DNA of 35,822 nt from an uncultured Duganella sp. (GCA_946482335.1 CAMLRG010000032.1:1-35822), one strand, 5' to 3'. Positions 9,298-18,006 are shown, counted from the first letter of the stretch. Numbers and translations: made by a program. The notes: generated by a model from the sequence alone, not told the origin.

Positions 9298-10152
9298 ATG
9301 ACTTGCATCGTTTGCTACTCCCCACTCAAGGCTGGCCTGTCGGCCTGGCACCATACCTGCCCTGCCTGCGCCTATGAAAGCGCAGAGCTGGCCGTCGCCA
9401 TCAACCATGGCGCGGAACGCGCGGAGCTCGATGAAGACGTGCGCGAAGTGTCGCTCAAGGCGCTGCGCCAGGAGAACTTTCGCACCGTGGTCGCACTCAC
9501 GCGCCAGTTCGCGGCACCCCGTGCACGCAGCTTGCTCGATGTTGGCAGCGCCCACGGCTGGTTCCTCGAAACGGCAGCCGGCGCCTTCGACGCGGTAGGC
9601 ATCGAACCCGACGAAGCGGTGGCCACCCGCGCCAGCGCCCGCGGCCTGCCGACGCGGATCGGCTATTTCCCGCACGCGCTGGATGACGGCGAGCGCTTCG
9701 ATATCATCGTGTTCAACGACGTGATCGAACATGTCCCGGACATCCGCACGGCCCTGCGCGACTGCTACCAGCGGCTCACGCCAGATGGCACACTGGTGCT
9801 CAACCTGCCGAGCAGCCGGGGTATGTTTTACCGCCTGTCCAAGCTGTTCGCGCGCGTCGGGCTGCACGGCCCCTTCAGCCGCTTGTGGCAGAAAGGCATG
9901 CCATCACCGCACGTGCACTATTTCAACGCGGCCAACCTGACCCGGCTGGTTGAACGCGAGGGCTTTGCGCTGCGCCACTGCAGCGAGCTGGCGGCGGCCC
10001 GGAAAGAGGGGCTGTGGCAGCGCCTGACTTTCTTCGGCAACGCCTCCCGAGCCAAGGCGGCCTTGCAGTACGCCGGCATCCGCTGGGGATTGCTGCCGCT
10101 GATGGGGCTATTCCCGAGCGATATCATCGTCTGCATCTTCCGCAAGCGCTAG
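9298..10152 (+). CDS. Class I SAM-dependent methyltransferase with N-terminal zinc ribbon
   Basis: The 284-residue cytoplasmic enzyme begins with a small Cys4 module (C3-x2-C6 and CPAC near 21-24), as in many bacterial methyltransferases that sit near glycan or natural-product genes. The Rossmann core has motif I LLDVGSAHGWFLET, an acidic strand end (FDAVGIEPDE) and FDIIVFNDVIEHVPD, the Methyltransf_23 type pattern. The substrate cannot be inferred. The ATG at 9298 is preferred to the in-frame GTG at 9289 because the zinc ribbon begins right after it. A -10-like TATCGT at 9285-9290 ends 7 bases before the ATG, and there is no ribosome binding site. It is monocistronic and converges with the hydrolase at 10156. 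Confidence 0.85.
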   Translation: MTCIVCYSPLKAGLSAWHHTCPACAYESAELAVAINHGAERAELDEDVREVSLKALRQENFRTVVALTRQFAAPRARSLLDVGSAHGWFLETAAGAFDAVGIEPDEAVATRASARGLPTRIGYFPHALDDGERFDIIVFNDVIEHVPDIRTALRDCYQRLTPDGTLVLNLPSSRGMFYRLSKLFARVGLHGPFSRLWQKGMPSPHVHYFNAANLTRLVEREGFALRHCSELAAARKEGLWQRLTFFGNASRAKAALQYAGIRWGLLPLMGLFPSDIIVCIFRKR

Positions 10153-10155
10153 GCG

Positions 10156-11241
10156 CTAAGCGCTGCGCCACAACGCCAGCGTTTCCTGCGCCAACAGGTC
10201 CGGCTGCTCCTCGGGCCAGAACAATTTGCTGCCGGCGAGGCGGCGCACGCCTTTGCCGTTGCCGAAGGCTTGCTCCAGGTAGTCGGCGCCGCGCGGCAGG
10301 AAGATGTCGTCGGCCATGCCCCACAGCACGCGCACCGGCGCCGTGCTGGCTTTCAGCGCGGGGCCGATGCCGTGCAGCGCATTGCGCTCGAGCGCGACGA
10401 TATAGCCGTGCAGGCGCTGCGGGTGGTCGACCAGCGGGCGCAGGTAGGCTTCGAACACGGCGTCGGCCAGCGCGGCGGGGTTGGCGTAGCACAGGCCGCC
10501 CAGCCCTTCGGCGGAACGCGCCTTGTCCTTGTCGGCCAGCCACGGCGCCAGCCATTCCTGGGCGAACCTGCCCTGCTTTGCCAGGTCGATCACCGGCAGC
10601 ATGGCGGGCGGCGGGCAATCGATCTCGGTGTCGCAGTTGGCCAGCAGCAGGCTGCGCACCCGCTCCGGATGCAGCACCAGGAACAATTGCGCCACCGCGC
10701 CGCCGCTATCGCTGGCCACCACGTCAACCTTGTCCACACCGAGCTTGTCCAGCAATTCGGCCAGCATGGCGACCTGCCCTTCCGGATCGAGCCGGGCGCC
10801 CCAGGCCGGCTCGCTGTGGCCAAGGCCGAGGAAGTCGGGCGCGATACAGCGCCGATGCGGTGCCAGGCGCGCCACGGCGCCGCGCCACTGGAAGCTGTTC
10901 AGCGGCAGGCCATGCAGGAACAACGCCGCGCGCGGACCCTTGCCCCGCTCCACCACCGCCACGCGCCCCATGCTGGTCGCCACCAGGCGCCGCGCCGCCC
11001 GCCATTGCCGCGCATCGCGCGCCGCCTGTGCCCGCACCGCCGCGTTGCCCGCCGCCACCTGCGCTCCCGCCGTGCCGCCAGCGCGGGCCGCCCCACCTGC
11101 GCCGGCCGCCCCACCCGCGCCGGCCGCGCCGCTGGCAGCCGCTCCGCCGAGTTGTGCGGCGCTGGCCACCCGCGCGCCCACCGTCCCGACAGCGAGCGCA
11201 ACGCCAGCCATTCCCAACCTCATAAAGTCCCGACGCATCAT
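10156..11241 (-). CDS. Tat-exported alpha/beta hydrolase with Ala/Gly-rich linker and probable Asp nucleophile
   Basis: The 361-residue protein starts MMRRDFMRLGMAGVALAVG, a twin-arginine-type signal (RRDFMR). A low-complexity Ala/Gly segment (about residues 29-66) follows, encoded partly by an 18-base tandem repeat at 11086-11121. The hydrolase domain has LFLHGLPLNSFQWR (oxyanion hole), PDFLGLGHSEP and the elbow ASDSGG. Aligned by the GG, the nucleophile position is Asp178, as in the HDWGG elbow of epoxide hydrolases and haloalkane dehalogenases, and not the usual Ser. Near the end, LWGMADDIFLP gives a candidate acid and no clear catalytic His was placed. The real substrate is unknown. The gene diverges from an XRE regulator gene with a palindrome between them, which suggests control by that regulator. 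Confidence 0.85.
   Translation of the reverse strand: MMRRDFMRLGMAGVALAVGTVGARVASAAQLGGAAASGAAGAGGAAGAGGAARAGGTAGAQVAAGNAAVRAQAARDARQWRAARRLVATSMGRVAVVERGKGPRAALFLHGLPLNSFQWRGAVARLAPHRRCIAPDFLGLGHSEPAWGARLDPEGQVAMLAELLDKLGVDKVDVVASDSGGAVAQLFLVLHPERVRSLLLANCDTEIDCPPPAMLPVIDLAKQGRFAQEWLAPWLADKDKARSAEGLGGLCYANPAALADAVFEAYLRPLVDHPQRLHGYIVALERNALHGIGPALKASTAPVRVLWGMADDIFLPRGADYLEQAFGNGKGVRRLAGSKLFWPEEQPDLLAQETLALWRSA
11086..11121 (-). repeat. 18-bp tandem repeat inside the hydrolase gene
   Basis: Two near-identical 18-base units (GGCCGCCCCACCTGCGCC and a copy with one change) lie head to tail, with a partial third after 11121. They are in frame and encode the six-residue Ala/Gly units of the linker after the Tat signal, so length changes by slippage would keep the frame. 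Confidence 0.8.
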
Positions 11242-11303
11242 GCTGATCTCCTTACAGACAGGTTTTCAATGACCTGCATGATGGATGCGGACTGGTTGTA
11301 AAG

Positions 11304-11324
11304 CCATGACCTCTGAGGTCATGG
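11304..11324. promoter_or_regulatory. Perfect palindromic operator between the hydrolase and XRE regulator genes
   Basis: Perfect 10-base arms (CCATGACCTC) flank one central T. The site is 33 bases before the regulator ATG and 62 bases before the hydrolase ATG. A further half-site ATGACCT lies at 11269-11275, near the hydrolase start. A palindrome in the shared control region of a divergent regulator/enzyme pair is the usual place for an autoregulatory operator. Binding by this XRE protein is inferred. Confidence 0.75.
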
Positions 11325-11357
11325 AACCGCGTCGCAAAAGCTTGCTACCATGACGCC

Positions 11358-12164
11358 ATGAACGCACACCCACCCCCACTCGCCCACGTCGGCGTGCTGC
11401 TGCGCGAGTGGCGCGCCGCCCGCCGCCTGAGCCAGATGGACCTGGCGCTGGACGCCGGCCTGTCGACGCGCCATTTGAGCTGCATCGAAACCGGCAAGGC
11501 CCAGCCCAGCCGCGACATCCTGGCGCGCCTGGCCGACACGCTGGAAATGACCCTGCGCGACCGCAACGCGCTGCTGGTGGCCGCCGGCTACGCCGCGCGT
11601 TACACGGAGTCCGCGCTGGCCAATCCCGAACTGGCGCCGATGCGGCGGGCCATCGACGCCATGCTGAAGCAGCAGGAACCCTACCCTGCCTTCCTGATGA
11701 ACCGCCACTGGGATATCGTGATGGCCAACGACGCGGCGATCCGCATGAACCGCTGGCTGCTGGGCGGGCGCGACAGCCCGCACCGCAATATGCTGCGCCA
11801 CGTTTTCGACCCGCGGGATGTGCGCGCCGTGCTGGGCAACTGGGAAGAAATCGCCGGCCACCTGCTGGCGCACCTGCACAAGCTGGTCGCCACCGCGCCC
11901 AACGACGCCAAGGCCCGCGCGCTGCTGGAAGAAGTATTGACCTACCCGGGCGTGCCGGCCCAATGGCGCCAGCGCGATGTGCGCGCCGCGCCGGCGCCGC
12001 TGCTGCAGACGGTGTTCGAGCGCGACGGCCAGCGCGTGGCCTTCTTCTCCACCGTCACCACCTTCGGCACGCCGCGCGACGTGACGCTGGAGGAGCTCCA
12101 CATCGAATCATGCTTCCCGGCCGATGACGCCAGCGCGGCGTTTTGCCGCGCGCTGGCCGGCTAG
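11358..12164 (+). CDS. XRE-family transcriptional regulator with MmyB-like ligand-binding domain
   Basis: This 268-residue regulator has an N-terminal helix-turn-helix (about residues 10-65; LSQMDLALDAGLSTRHLSCIETGKAQPSR) and a C-terminal domain of the MmyB-like type, a PAS-like fold that in some members binds fatty acid. The latter is recognisable by PAFLMNRHWDIVMANDAA, RNMLRHVFDP and QRVAFFSTVTTFGTPRDVTLEELHIES. Such regulators commonly control a divergent enzyme gene, here the alpha/beta hydrolase at 10156-11241. A -10-like TACCAT at 11346-11351 ends 6 bases before the ATG, with no ribosome binding site. The last 57 bases overlap the end of the convergent PEP-CTERM gene. Confidence 0.9.
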   Translation: MNAHPPPLAHVGVLLREWRAARRLSQMDLALDAGLSTRHLSCIETGKAQPSRDILARLADTLEMTLRDRNALLVAAGYAARYTESALANPELAPMRRAIDAMLKQQEPYPAFLMNRHWDIVMANDAAIRMNRWLLGGRDSPHRNMLRHVFDPRDVRAVLGNWEEIAGHLLAHLHKLVATAPNDAKARALLEEVLTYPGVPAQWRQRDVRAAPAPLLQTVFERDGQRVAFFSTVTTFGTPRDVTLEELHIESCFPADDASAAFCRALAG

Positions 12165-12875
12165 CGCCAGCAGGCCGGCCCCGAATAGCAGCGGTGCAGC
12201 CGGTTCTGGAATGGTGCCGGTGCTGGCATCAAAGTATCCCTCCCACTGCTCGAACTCCAGCAAGTTGCTATCGCCAGAATCCAACAGCTGCAGCACGTCC
12301 CATTGCGTGGCCAAGTAATACTTTGTGAACTGGCCTTCACTCCAGATGCGCTTGGTGAACTCAAGATCGACAAAGCTGTCGGGCGCCAAGCCCTCCCCCC
12401 CGTACCAGAACTGGTAGTTGGTGTTTAAGCTCGATTGGTAGGTTCCGCTTTGATCCGTGTAGATCTCTGTATTGCCTTGTATAAAAGTGATGGTGCCGTG
12501 ATATCTACCATCGGCCCGCACTTCAAGGTCGACCATGAGGGATTCAAATAATGGTGTGTCCTGTTTGAAGCGGGTTTTGAATTCATTGACGAACGGCGAG
12601 TCCATCCCCGAAAAATCGGCATCGTAATAGCACCAGGAAACTTGTTCGCCTGCCATAGGGATTACGCGGCAACTGTTCTTGAAGGGCTGCTGCACCAGGT
12701 TGGACGCCAGGGTCCCGCCAAACGGGACTGCGGGACGGCCGTCGTTGGACGTTGTCCAGGTCCCGTGCCAGTTATTGGTGGATTGGATGTGCGTCAGAAT
12801 CCCCGCCTGCGCGGTGATCGAGCATACGACTGCCAACAAAGTGGCGAGCACGCGCAACAGAGCATTCGAAAGCAT
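12108..12875 (-). CDS. PEP-CTERM sorting domain-containing secreted protein
   Basis: The 255-residue protein has a signal peptide (LLRVLATLLAVVCSITAQA, cleavage near residue 24) and a C-terminal PEP-CTERM sorting signal: the motif PEPAAPLLFGAGLLALAG, then a basic tail (QRAAKRRAG). In the known system the signal is processed by an exosortase and the protein goes to the surface or exopolysaccharide matrix; no exosortase gene is in this window. The middle part has two Cys (in NSCRVIP and SWCYYD) and looks beta-rich; I do not recognise it. The coding sequence is visibly less GC-rich than its neighbours, which is frequent for this class or may show transfer. Its 3' end overlaps the XRE gene by 57 bases in antisense. 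The 131-base upstream gap is AT-rich; no clear promoter was fixed. Confidence 0.88.
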   Translation of the reverse strand: MLSNALLRVLATLLAVVCSITAQAGILTHIQSTNNWHGTWTTSNDGRPAVPFGGTLASNLVQQPFKNSCRVIPMAGEQVSWCYYDADFSGMDSPFVNEFKTRFKQDTPLFESLMVDLEVRADGRYHGTITFIQGNTEIYTDQSGTYQSSLNTNYQFWYGGEGLAPDSFVDLEFTKRIWSEGQFTKYYLATQWDVLQLLDSGDSNLLEFEQWEGYFDASTGTIPEPAAPLLFGAGLLALAGQRAAKRRAGVIGREA

Positions 12876-13006
12876 ATTCGATCACGGAAAATTTAAAGTA
12901 ACAAATATGCAATCAGCTTGCAGACTTTGCAAATAAATCCGACTGTCTGCTCAACCAGTATGGCGATTACGACACACTTGGACGGCTGCCGCAGCGGTCT
13001 GCGGGG

Positions 13007-13882
13007 TCAGGCGAACGGGGTTTCGGGGACGCCTTGCGCACCGGGGCGCAGCAGCAGGACGGCGCCGGGCCAGTCGCCGGCGGCGTTGCCGGGGTCGATG
13101 GAGGTGACCAGCAGGGTGGACAGGTCCGGACCGCCGAAGCTGCACATCGACGGCTTGGCGAACGGCAGGGCGATCTCGCGGTCCAGCATGCCGGCCGGGG
13201 TGTAGCGCTGCAGCAGGCCGCCGTCGTTGGCGCAGCTCCAGTAGCAGCCGTCCGCATCGACGGCGGCGCCGTCGGGACGGCCTTGCTGCGCGCCGAGGTC
13301 GAGGAACACGCGCCGGTTGTGCGGCGTGCCGCTGGCGGTGTCGTAATCGAAGGCCCACACCGTGCGCCGCTGCGGGTGCGAATCGGACAGGTACATCACG
13401 TCGCCGCGCGGCGAAAAGGCGGTGCCGTTCTGCGTCAGCAGGCCCGACACGAAAGGCGCCGACAAGCCGCCGTCGGCGGTATAGCGGTACAGATGCCCGA
13501 GCGCGCGCGCGGCCGCCATGTCCATGAACATGGTGCCGGCCCAGAAGCGGCCTTGCCGGTCGCAGCGGCCGTCGTTGAAGCGCATGCCGGCGCCCAGTTC
13601 CGCGGCAGGCGGCGCCGCCAGGCGTTCGGCCGCCACGCTGCCGTCATCGTTCAGCACCAGGTTGAAGATGCCGGTTTCCATGCCGGCAATCAGGCCGCCG
13701 CGCGCCGCCGGCGACACGCAGGCCACCATCTCCGGCGCCTGCCAGCTGCGGGTGGCGCCGCTGGCGTGATGCAGGCGCCAGATGCGGCGGGCCGGGATGT
13801 CGACCCAATACCAGGCGCCTTCGCCGGCGTGCCAGGTGGGGCTTTCACCCACCGTGCAATGAACACCGCTGACTTTCTCCAT
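13007..13882 (-). CDS. SMP-30/gluconolactonase-family lactonase, probable galactarolactone/uronate lactonase
   Basis: The 291-residue protein is a six-bladed propeller lactonase. The metal ligands of the SMP-30 family are present: E13 (VGESPTW), N103-D104 (MRFNDGRCD), N152 (TQNGTAFSP) and D204 (RPDGAAVDADG). It has no signal peptide, so it acts in the cytoplasm. Members of this family (COG3386) include characterised sugar-acid and uronate lactonases. Here the gene ends an operon with a hexuronate-type transporter, alpha-ketoglutarate-semialdehyde dehydrogenase and KdgD. The uronate dehydrogenase at 25.6 kb makes galactarolactone, so opening that ring to galactarate is the best inferred role. 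Its ATG overlaps the transporter stop by one base (TAATG), indicating translational coupling. Confidence 0.85.
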   Translation of the reverse strand: MEKVSGVHCTVGESPTWHAGEGAWYWVDIPARRIWRLHHASGATRSWQAPEMVACVSPAARGGLIAGMETGIFNLVLNDDGSVAAERLAAPPAAELGAGMRFNDGRCDRQGRFWAGTMFMDMAAARALGHLYRYTADGGLSAPFVSGLLTQNGTAFSPRGDVMYLSDSHPQRRTVWAFDYDTASGTPHNRRVFLDLGAQQGRPDGAAVDADGCYWSCANDGGLLQRYTPAGMLDREIALPFAKPSMCSFGGPDLSTLLVTSIDPGNAAGDWPGAVLLLRPGAQGVPETPFA

Positions 13883-15294
13883 TACAGGTCCGTGATTTCC
13901 TTATGGGCCGGGACCAGCGCCTTCATGATGCACCAGGCGGCCAGGTAAGCCAGCGCGCAGAAGGTGAACATGATCATGTAGCCGGTCTGGATCTGGCCCA
14001 GCGCATTGTAGTGGTCGAACAGCTTGCCGGCCGCCTTGGTGATCAGGACGCCGCCCAGGCCGCCGGCCATGCCGCCGATACCGACCACGGAACCGACACT
14101 GTGTTTCGGGAACATGTCGGAGACGGTGGTAAACAGGTTGGCCGACCAGGCCTGGTGGGCCGAGGCGCCAATGCCGATCAGGATCACCGGCACCCAGATG
14201 CCGAGGTAGCCAAGCGGCTGCGCCAGCAGCACGGCCAGCGGGAAGAAGGCGATGGTCAGCATGGCGCGCATGCGGCCATGGTAGACGCTGGCGCCGCGGT
14301 TGATGAAGTAAGCCGGGAACCAGCCGCCGCCGATCGAGCCGATCATGGTCATCGAGTACAGCACGGCCAGCGGCACCACCATCTCGCTGGCGCTGACGCC
14401 GTATTGCGCGGCCAGGAACTTGGGCAGCCAGAACAGGAAGAACCACCACACGCCGTCGGTCAGGAACTTGCCGAGGGTGAAGGCCCAGGTCTGGCGGTAG
14501 CCCAGCAGCTTGAACCAGGATGCCTTGTGCGGCGCGTCGGCCGGCGCGGCGGCTGGCGCCGGCGCTGCCGCCGTATCGCTGTTGATGTAGGCCAGCTCGG
14601 CGCGCGACAGGCGCTTCTGGCGGGCCGGCGTATCGTAGAACACCAGCCAGAAGCCCATCCACACGAAGCCGACCGCGCCGATGATGATGAAGGCCGCCTG
14701 CCAGCCCCACAGTTCGGCGATCACCGGCACCGTGATCGGGGCCAGGATGGCGCCGATATTGGCGCCGGAATTGAAGATGCCGGTGGCGAAGGAGCGTTCC
14801 TTTTTCGGGAAGTATTCCGCGGTAGCCTTGATGGCGGCCGGGAAGTTGCCCGCCTCGCCCAGCGCCAGCACGGCGCGGCCGAACATGAAGCCGGCCACCG
14901 AAACCGGTACGGCGGCAATGCCGACGGCGGCCAGCATATTGCTGAACGTGCTGCCGATCGCCACCGAGTACGCGTGCAGGATCGCGCCGACCGACCATAC
15001 CACGATCGCCAGCACGAAAGCGCTGCGCGTGCCCATCTTGTCGATCACGCGGCCGGCGAACAGCATCGAAATCGCGTACACGAACTGGAACACGGCGGTG
15101 ATGTTGGCGTAGTCGGTATTCGACCAGCCGAACTCCTTCGACAGCGCGGGCGCCAGCAGCGACAGCACCTGGCGGTCGAGGTAGTTGATGGTGGTGGCGA
15201 AGAACAGCAGGCCACAGATGGTCCAGCGGTATTTGCCGATGGCGGCGGCCGGTTCGGCGGCGATGCCGACGGCTTGCGGGTTGTGCTGATTCAT
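13882..15294 (-). CDS. MFS transporter, hexuronate (ExuT-like) / anion:cation symporter family
   Basis: The 470-residue inner-membrane protein has about 12 hydrophobic segments and the features of the anion:cation symporter group that includes ExuT and GudP: TINYLDRQVLSLLAPAL in the first helix region, GEAGNFPAAIKATAEYFPKK after helix 4, and a long central loop (about residues 228-258) rich in Ala/Pro. It probably brings galacturonate, or galactarate, into the cell by proton symport. The gene lies between the aldehyde dehydrogenase (52 bases upstream) and the lactonase (1-base overlap), within the kdgD operon. Substrate choice between uronate and aldarate cannot be settled from sequence. Confidence 0.87.
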   Translation of the reverse strand: MNQHNPQAVGIAAEPAAAIGKYRWTICGLLFFATTINYLDRQVLSLLAPALSKEFGWSNTDYANITAVFQFVYAISMLFAGRVIDKMGTRSAFVLAIVVWSVGAILHAYSVAIGSTFSNMLAAVGIAAVPVSVAGFMFGRAVLALGEAGNFPAAIKATAEYFPKKERSFATGIFNSGANIGAILAPITVPVIAELWGWQAAFIIIGAVGFVWMGFWLVFYDTPARQKRLSRAELAYINSDTAAAPAPAAAPADAPHKASWFKLLGYRQTWAFTLGKFLTDGVWWFFLFWLPKFLAAQYGVSASEMVVPLAVLYSMTMIGSIGGGWFPAYFINRGASVYHGRMRAMLTIAFFPLAVLLAQPLGYLGIWVPVILIGIGASAHQAWSANLFTTVSDMFPKHSVGSVVGIGGMAGGLGGVLITKAAGKLFDHYNALGQIQTGYMIMFTFCALAYLAAWCIMKALVPAHKEITDL

Positions 15295-15346
15295 AGGTTC
15301 TTATCGTCGAAAAGCGGCCGGTGTCTCCCCCGGCCGTACTTCACAG

Positions 15347-16930
15347 TCAAACTGCCGTGCGCAGCTCCCCGTCCACCATGCGCGCCAGGCGCAGTGGATT
15401 ATCGTCCTGCAATGCCGCCGGCAGCAAGGCCGCCGGCACGTTCTGGTAGCTGACCGGGCGCAGGAAGCGCTCGATCGCGGTGGCGCCGACGGACGTGGTG
15501 CGGGTGTCCGAGGTGGCCGGGAACGGGCCGCCGTGAACCATCGCGTGGCAGACTTCCACGCCGGTCGGGAAGCCGTTGAACAGCACGCGGCCGGCCTTGC
15601 GCTCCAGCGTCGGCAGCAACTGGCCGGCCAGCGCGTAATCGTCGGCCGTGCAATGCACGGTGGCGGTCAGCTGGCCTTCCAGGCTGGCGGCCAGGCGCAG
15701 CACTTCTGCTTCGTCGCGGCAGGCGATCAGCAGCGAGGCCGGGCCGAACACTTCTTCCTGCAGCGCATGGCTGGCGATGAAGGTGCCGGCATCGACGCGG
15801 AACAGCGCGGCTTGCGCGGCGCAGCCGGCGCCTTCCTGCCGGCCCATGGCGAGCACTGTCACGCCGGGCACGTCGGACAGGCGGCCCACGCCGGATTCGT
15901 AGGCGCTATGGATGCCGGCGGTCAGCATGGTGCCCGCGCCCTTGGGCTGCAGCGCCGCGGCGGCTGCGGCGGCGAAGCGGTCGAAGTCCGCGCCGGCCAC
16001 GCCGATCACCAGGCCGGGGTTGGTGCAGAACTGGCCCACGCCCATGGTCAGCGATTCGACGAAGGCTGCGCCCAGTGCCTCGGCATTGGCGGCCAGCACG
16101 GCCGGCAGCATGAATACCGGATTGATGGAGCTCATCTCCGCATAGACGGGAATCGGTTCGTGGCGCGCGGCGGCGGTGCGCATCAGCGCCGTGCCGCCCT
16201 GGCGCGAACCGGTGAAGCCGACCGCCTTGATCGACGGATGGGCGACCAGGGCCTGGCCGACCACGCGGCCATCGCCGTGGAGCATGGAGAACACGCCTTC
16301 CGGCATGCCGCAATCGGCGGCGGCTTTCTGCACGGCGCGCGCCACCAGTTCCGAGGTGCCGGGGTGGGCGGCGTGCGCCTTGACCACCACCGGGCAGCCG
16401 GCGGCCAGGGCGGAAGCGGTGTCGCCGCCGGCGACCGAGAAGGCGAGCGGGAAGTTGGAGGCGCCGAACACGGCCACCGGGCCGATGGCGATCTTGCGCA
16501 GGCGCAGGTCGGGCCGCGGCGGGGTGCGCTGCGGCAGCGCGGAATCGAGCGTGGCGTGCTGCCAATGGCCGTCGCGCACCACCTTGGCGAACAGGCGCAG
16601 CTGGTTGACGGTGCGGCCGCGCTCACCTTCCAGGCGGGCTTGCGGCAGGCCGGTTTCGGCCATGGCGCGCTCGGTCAGGGTGGCGCCCAGCGCATCGATG
16701 TTGGCGGCCACCGCTTCGAGGAAGGCGGCGCGCGCCGGCGGCGTGGTGGCGCGGTAAGCGTCGAAGGCTTGCTCGGCCAGGGCGCAGGCGCGCTCCACGT
16801 CCGCCAGTTCGGCCTGGCCGAACGCCGGCTGCAGGTTCTGTTTGGTGGCCGGGTTGAAGGCCAGCTGGGTGCCGGCGGCGCCGCGCACCAGCTGCCGGCC
16901 GATGATCATTTCACCGGTGACCTGCATCAT
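15347..16930 (-). CDS. Alpha-ketoglutarate-semialdehyde (2,5-dioxovalerate) dehydrogenase
   Basis: This 527-residue member of the aldehyde dehydrogenase superfamily should oxidise 2,5-dioxopentanoate to 2-oxoglutarate with NAD(P)+, the last step of the glucarate/galactarate pathway. Catalytic residues are seen: Cys302 in GQFCTNPGL, the general base Glu265 in YAEMSSINP, and the nucleotide-binding FTGSRQGG. The N-terminus ([20 protein letters not shown]) and length fit the KGSADH subgroup and not the shorter typical aldehyde dehydrogenases. Its start overlaps the kdgD stop codon in ATGA, so the two consecutive pathway enzymes are translationally coupled. Two adjacent ATGs (16930 and 16927) are possible starts; the first was taken. 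Function is well supported by the family and by the neighbour. Confidence 0.9.
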   Translation of the reverse strand: MMQVTGEMIIGRQLVRGAAGTQLAFNPATKQNLQPAFGQAELADVERACALAEQAFDAYRATTPPARAAFLEAVAANIDALGATLTERAMAETGLPQARLEGERGRTVNQLRLFAKVVRDGHWQHATLDSALPQRTPPRPDLRLRKIAIGPVAVFGASNFPLAFSVAGGDTASALAAGCPVVVKAHAAHPGTSELVARAVQKAAADCGMPEGVFSMLHGDGRVVGQALVAHPSIKAVGFTGSRQGGTALMRTAAARHEPIPVYAEMSSINPVFMLPAVLAANAEALGAAFVESLTMGVGQFCTNPGLVIGVAGADFDRFAAAAAAALQPKGAGTMLTAGIHSAYESGVGRLSDVPGVTVLAMGRQEGAGCAAQAALFRVDAGTFIASHALQEEVFGPASLLIACRDEAEVLRLAASLEGQLTATVHCTADDYALAGQLLPTLERKAGRVLFNGFPTGVEVCHAMVHGGPFPATSDTRTTSVGATAIERFLRPVSYQNVPAALLPAALQDDNPLRLARMVDGELRTAV

Positions 16931-17844
16931 TGCGCACCCTGCTTCTGGATCAGCTTGAGCAGCATTGCGTCCTCTTCCGCGGTCAGGTCGGTCAGCGGTG
17001 CGCGCACCGGGCCGCCGGAATGGCCGACCAGGCGGGCGCCGGCCTTGACGATGGACACCGCGTAGCCGGGCTTGCGGTTGCGGATGTCCAGGTAGGGCAG
17101 GAAGAATTCATCGAGCATGCGGTTGGTTTCGGCGGTGTTGCCGGCGGCGGTCGCGTGGTAGAAGTCCATCGCCAGCTTCGGCATGAAGTTGAACACGGCG
17201 GAGGAGTAGACCGGGGTGCCGAGCGCCTTGTAGGCGCCGGCGTACACTTCGGCGGTCGGCAGGCCGCCCAGGTAGGAGAAGCGGTCGCCCATCTTGCGCC
17301 AGATTTGCACCATCAGTTCGATGTCGCCCACGCCATCCTTGAAGCCGATCAGGTTCGGGCAGCGCTCGGCCAGGATGGCCAGCGAGTTGGCCGACAGGCG
17401 GCAGTTGGCGCGGTTGTAGACGATGACGCCGATCTTGACCGCGGCGCAGACCTGGGCCACGTGCTCGATCAAGCCGTCCTGGCTCGCTTCGGTCAGGTAG
17501 TGCGGCAGCAGCAGCAAGCCGTCGGCGCCCAGGCGCTCGGCTTCCTGCGCCAGCGCGATGGCCTGGCGGGTCGGGCCGCCGGTACCGGCCAGCAGCGGCA
17601 CCTTGCCGCGGCACGATTCCACCGCGACCTTGATGACCTGGGAATACTCGGGCGCGGTCAGCGAGAAGAACTCGCCGGTGCCGCCGGCGGCGAACAGCGC
17701 GCTGGCGCCATAGGGGGCCAGCCAGTCCAGGCGCTCGGCATAGGTCTTGGCGTTGAAGTTGCCGGCGGCGTCAAAGTCGGTGATCGGGAAGGACAGCAGG
17801 CCGGACGACATGACTTGTTTGAGTTCTTGCGGGGACAGCGACAT
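16927..17844 (-). CDS. kdgD: 5-dehydro-4-deoxyglucarate dehydratase
   Basis: The 305-residue enzyme of the DapA/N-acetylneuraminate lyase family removes water and CO2 from 5-keto-4-deoxyglucarate to give alpha-ketoglutarate semialdehyde. The Schiff-base lysine is K169 (GFKDGVGD) and the catalytic tyrosine is Y143 (VIVYNRANC). [13 protein letters not shown] replaces the GTTGE of DapA and is the usual signature of KdgD. It is the first gene of the operon kdgD / semialdehyde dehydrogenase / MFS transporter / lactonase, and AGGAG stands 6 bases before the ATG. A promoter with a palindrome on its -10 lies just upstream (17882-17920). The neighbouring semialdehyde dehydrogenase makes the assignment firm. 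Confidence 0.93.
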   Translation of the reverse strand: MSLSPQELKQVMSSGLLSFPITDFDAAGNFNAKTYAERLDWLAPYGASALFAAGGTGEFFSLTAPEYSQVIKVAVESCRGKVPLLAGTGGPTRQAIALAQEAERLGADGLLLLPHYLTEASQDGLIEHVAQVCAAVKIGVIVYNRANCRLSANSLAILAERCPNLIGFKDGVGDIELMVQIWRKMGDRFSYLGGLPTAEVYAGAYKALGTPVYSSAVFNFMPKLAMDFYHATAAGNTAETNRMLDEFFLPYLDIRNRKPGYAVSIVKAGARLVGHSGGPVRAPLTDLTAEEDAMLLKLIQKQGAQ

Positions 17845-17881
17845 GGGAGACTCCTAAGTGTTGTGGATTGGCTGAAGCTCA

Positions 17882-17920
17882 GTTGTAAGTCATCGTACAA
17901 CCTAGTTCCAATGAACGCAA
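17882..17920 (-). promoter_or_regulatory. Promoter and operator of the kdgD operon
   Basis: On the minus strand a -35 TTGCGT (17920-17915), a 17-base spacer and a -10 TACGAT (17897-17892) are seen. An inverted repeat GTTGTA-N8-TACAAC (17882-17901) covers the -10 and the likely start of transcription. Its shape fits operators of FadR/GntR-type regulators, and such a gene lies just upstream (18006-18734). A bound repressor here would block RNA polymerase. Confidence 0.7.
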
Positions 17921-17952
17921 GTGAAAATTTGTGTTGCGGAGCGGAGTTGCGG

Positions 17953-18006
17953 AAACCGGCACACCAGGTGTCTGACCCTCAGGGTCAGACACCGTCCTAC
18001 CGGTTT
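17953..18006. repeat. REP-like palindrome downstream of the first FadR-type gene
   Basis: Perfect 13-base arms (GGTGTCTGACCCT) flank a single C at 17967-17993. Outside them AAACCGG (17953-17959) pairs with CCGGTTT (18000-18006). The tail TACCGGTTT sits at the same distance as in the element at 4-43. The element touches the stop codon of the regulator gene. Core and tail shared between two distant sites mark a dispersed family; a terminator role is possible as well. Confidence 0.78.

Noticed and set aside
12876..13006. Sigma-54 (-24/-12) promoter before the PEP-CTERM gene
   Set aside because: TGCAA-N5-TTGCA resembles the -12 half, but the GG of the -24 element is missing. Left as an AT-rich gap with no defined site.
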